From the NCBI GenBank assembly GCA_003280185.1, contig QCFP01000029.1:1-6081 (forward strand): DNA of 6,081 bases, written 5' to 3'. Under the pieces are notes generated by a model that was given only the letters and a program-made list of their open reading frames with translations, did not search any database and was not told the origin of the DNA. Source of the DNA: Prochlorococcus sp. AG-363-L02. Lineage in GTDB: Bacteria > Cyanobacteriota > Cyanobacteriia > PCC-6307 > Cyanobiaceae. The position numbers and the translations under genes were made by a program. Below are positions 4,282 to 6,081 of this stretch, in pieces (position 1 is the stretch's first letter; each line of letters begins with the position of its first letter).

Positions 4282-6081
4282 TGCGATTTATCTCAAGGGG
4301 TTGGTTTAGTTGTTCTTCTAAGAAGTGTTTAATTTGAATAGGCTTTATACTTCTACCTAATGAGTCTATATGACTTTCTAGCTGTATTAGTACGGTTTTA
4401 GTTTCTTCTTCTTTTAAAATTTCCAAAGATTTTGGCGTCTTGAAATTGACCCTGAGAGTTTTCAAGTCAGGTTTACAGTCACGTTTTCTGGACCTACCTT
4501 TTTTGTCCGTATCAAGCCAGATTAGTTCAGGAGAAGTTATTATCTTTTCTATAGCTCTCTCCCATTCTACGGTGGTTGGATAGTTGGGTTTACTAGCTAA
4601 TAGGGAAAACTCCCACTTTGCTCCTGAGAGATTTTGCGAGAGGCTTTTCGAATTTGTCTTAATAGATGTAGCTTTTAATAGATCTATATTCTTTGGTAGG
4701 TATTCACTGAGGCAATTTAGTACTTCTTTAGAGTCAATTTCTTCCGTAAATTCAATATCCATCCATTCACCTAATCCTTCTACACCTAGAGGAAGTGCTA
4801 GCGCTATCTGCACTCGAGGCAGTGGATGGTAACCACCTGAATAGCTGACAGGAAGGTTGCTTCTTCTCAATGCTCTTTCCATCATCCTGACAATATCTAA
4901 ATGACTTAAAAGTGCCATTGGACCTGTCTTGGAAAATTGCAATCTAATTCGGCATATACGATTACTGGGTGGGGGGATTTTCCCCTTTCTTTTTGGTATT
5001 GGCAGTGGTTCGATGACTATGTTATGTCCAAACTCATCACCACATACTCCACAATCACTGCACTTATCAAATGAACAGTCTCCTATAACTTCAGATTTTA
5101 ATGCTTTAATCAACTCGTTAAATAACCATTTCTTTTCAATCCCTGTATCGATGTGATCCCAAGGTAGTGGTTGTGAACAGAAGTTAAAAAGATCATTTCT
5201 TTTTAGACCCTCTACATGACTCCAGTCCCCTATCTCTAATTGTCTATAACGACCTGAAAGGCCTGCTTGAGAAATTGCCTCTTTCCAGGCTTTATATGTA
5301 AGATCTAAGGATTCATACCATGCGTCCATTCCTGCTCCTTTTCTCCAAGCTTGCTCTATTACTGAGGCAATAGATCTGTCTCCCCTTCCAATAAAGTCTT
5401 CCATGGCAGATAAGCGAACATCTGTGAAATTCACTTTTATTTTTTTATTGCTTAGGAAGGCGTCTTTGAGTATTCTTTGTTTTCTTTGAAACTCTTCAGT
5501 TGATACGCTATGCCATTGAAATGGTGTATGTGGTTTAGGTGTGAAATTGCTTATGGTTAAATTTATTCTAAGTGCTCCTAAATCTTTGCAATTTTTTTGT
5601 AGCATGTTGCAGGTCTCAGCTATTCCTAAAATATCTTTATCTGTTTCACCTGGAAGTCCAATCATGAAGTAAAGCTTTACTTTTCGGTAACCATTCCTCA
5701 TGGCAGTTTGTATTCCTTTTAAAAGATCTTCGTCAGTGAGTCCTTTATTAACTATGTTTCTTAAACGTTGTGTTCCTGCTTCTGGAGCAAACGTGAGCCC
5801 AGCTTTGCGAGAACCGCCAAGTATATGTGCAATATTTTCATCAAAACGATCAATTCGTTGGCTGGGAAGTTGAAGGGTTATTTCTTTATCTGATAATTGG
5901 TTGCGTAGTTCAGTCCCTAAAGAAGGTAATGAAAGGTAATCACTACAGCTGAGAGATAGCAATGAAAAATCACTGTAACCAGTTTGTTTAATGCCTTTGT
6001 GAATAGTGTCGATAACTTCTTGAGGTTCTACATCTCTTGCTGGACGCGAAAGCATCCCTGGCTGACAAAAACGGCACCCTC
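4247..6081 (-). CDS. radical SAM protein fused to DUF2344 (5' end outside window)
   Basis: The frame is open to the right edge, so the gene is cut at its 5' end. The first Met in frame (6053-6055) is internal: just upstream the frame reads GCRFCQPGM, the last two cysteines of the radical SAM CxxxCxxC cluster, with the first cysteine beyond the edge. Numbering from that Met, the radical SAM barrel continues to about 215 (LTFAPEAGTQRLR at 87-99, YFMIGLPGETDKD at 129-141). A linker follows, with a cysteine cluster C327, C332, C335, C338, and then a DUF2344 domain at about 367-550 (FSKTGPMALLSHLDIVRMMERALRR at its start, SYSGGYHPLPR at 404-414, ALPLGVEG at 420-427). Full-length relatives have about 850-900 residues with an N-terminal B12-binding-like domain, which would lie outside. 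They are expected to bind a 4Fe-4S cluster and cleave SAM; the substrate is unknown. It lies 268 bp upstream of rne on the same strand, a pairing seen in distant bacteria. No frameshift is visible. Confidence 0.95.
   Translation of the reverse strand, partial: GCRFCQPGMLSRPARDVEPQEVIDTIHKGIKQTGYSDFSLLSLSCSDYLSLPSLGTELRNQLSDKEITLQLPSQRIDRFDENIAHILGGSRKAGLTFAPEAGTQRLRNIVNKGLTDEDLLKGIQTAMRNGYRKVKLYFMIGLPGETDKDILGIAETCNMLQKNCKDLGALRINLTISNFTPKPHTPFQWHSVSTEEFQRKQRILKDAFLSNKKIKVNFTDVRLSAMEDFIGRGDRSIASVIEQAWRKGAGMDAWYESLDLTYKAWKEAISQAGLSGRYRQLEIGDWSHVEGLKRNDLFNFCSQPLPWDHIDTGIEKKWLFNELIKALKSEVIGDCSFDKCSDCGVCGDEFGHNIVIEPLPIPKRKGKIPPPSNRICRIRLQFSKTGPMALLSHLDIVRMMERALRRSNLPVSYSGGYHPLPRVQIALALPLGVEGLGEWMDIEFTEEIDSKEVLNCLSEYLPKNIDLLKATSIKTNSKSLSQNLSGAKWEFSLLASKPNYPTTVEWERAIEKIITSPELIWLDTDKKGRSRKRDCKPDLKTLRVNFKTPKSLEILKEEETKTVLIQLESHIDSLGRSIKPIQIKHFLEEQLNQPLEINRIKRQELILSEC

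Noticed and set aside
4584..5156. Two plus-strand frames of 75-82 codons antisense to the radical SAM/DUF2344 gene
   Set aside because: They overlap conserved motifs of the minus-strand gene and show no family features.

Overview
The window looks like chromosomal core sequence from a marine picocyanobacterium, most likely Prochlorococcus (a low-light type, or a close Synechococcus relative). Four things point there. The RNase E ends in the arginine-rich nonapeptide typical of cyanobacteria. A DUF1997 protein of the cyanobacterial/plastid type is present. Base composition is moderately AT-rich, with local counts of about 28-55% GC. Packing is tight, with gaps of 1, 5 and 53 bp. The genus is an inference, since there is no rRNA or other marker here.

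Layout from left to right: (1) bases 1-48, possible last codons of an unidentified plus-strand gene converging on pheA; (2) 50-892, minus, pheA, prephenate dehydratase with a C-terminal ACT domain; (3) 893-945, a 53-bp divergent spacer; (4) 946-1476, plus, a DUF1997 protein of unknown function; (5) 1482-2066, minus, rnhB (RNase HII); (6) 2068-3978, minus, rne (RNase E/G), one base upstream of rnhB; (7) 3979-4246, a 268-bp gap that is probably the rne leader, with several short inverted repeats and a hairpin plus U5 tract just before the rne start; (8) 4247-6081, minus, a radical SAM protein fused to a DUF2344 domain, cut by the right edge of the window.

The radical SAM gene, rne and rnhB all point left. 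rne and rnhB are almost certainly co-transcribed and probably translationally coupled, which puts an RNA-decay/processing nuclease and an RNA:DNA-hybrid nuclease under shared control. The uncharacterised radical SAM/DUF2344 gene upstream is a recurrent partner of RNase E/G genes in other bacteria, suggesting an RNA- or translation-linked role (inference). pheA supplies phenylpyruvate for phenylalanine synthesis and has no evident link to the others.

No tRNA, rRNA, CRISPR array, insertion sequence or phage gene was recognised. The parts most worth a second look are the 268-bp rne leader, with its competing small reading frames and dyads, and the radical SAM/DUF2344 protein. I see no convincing evidence of a wholly new system.
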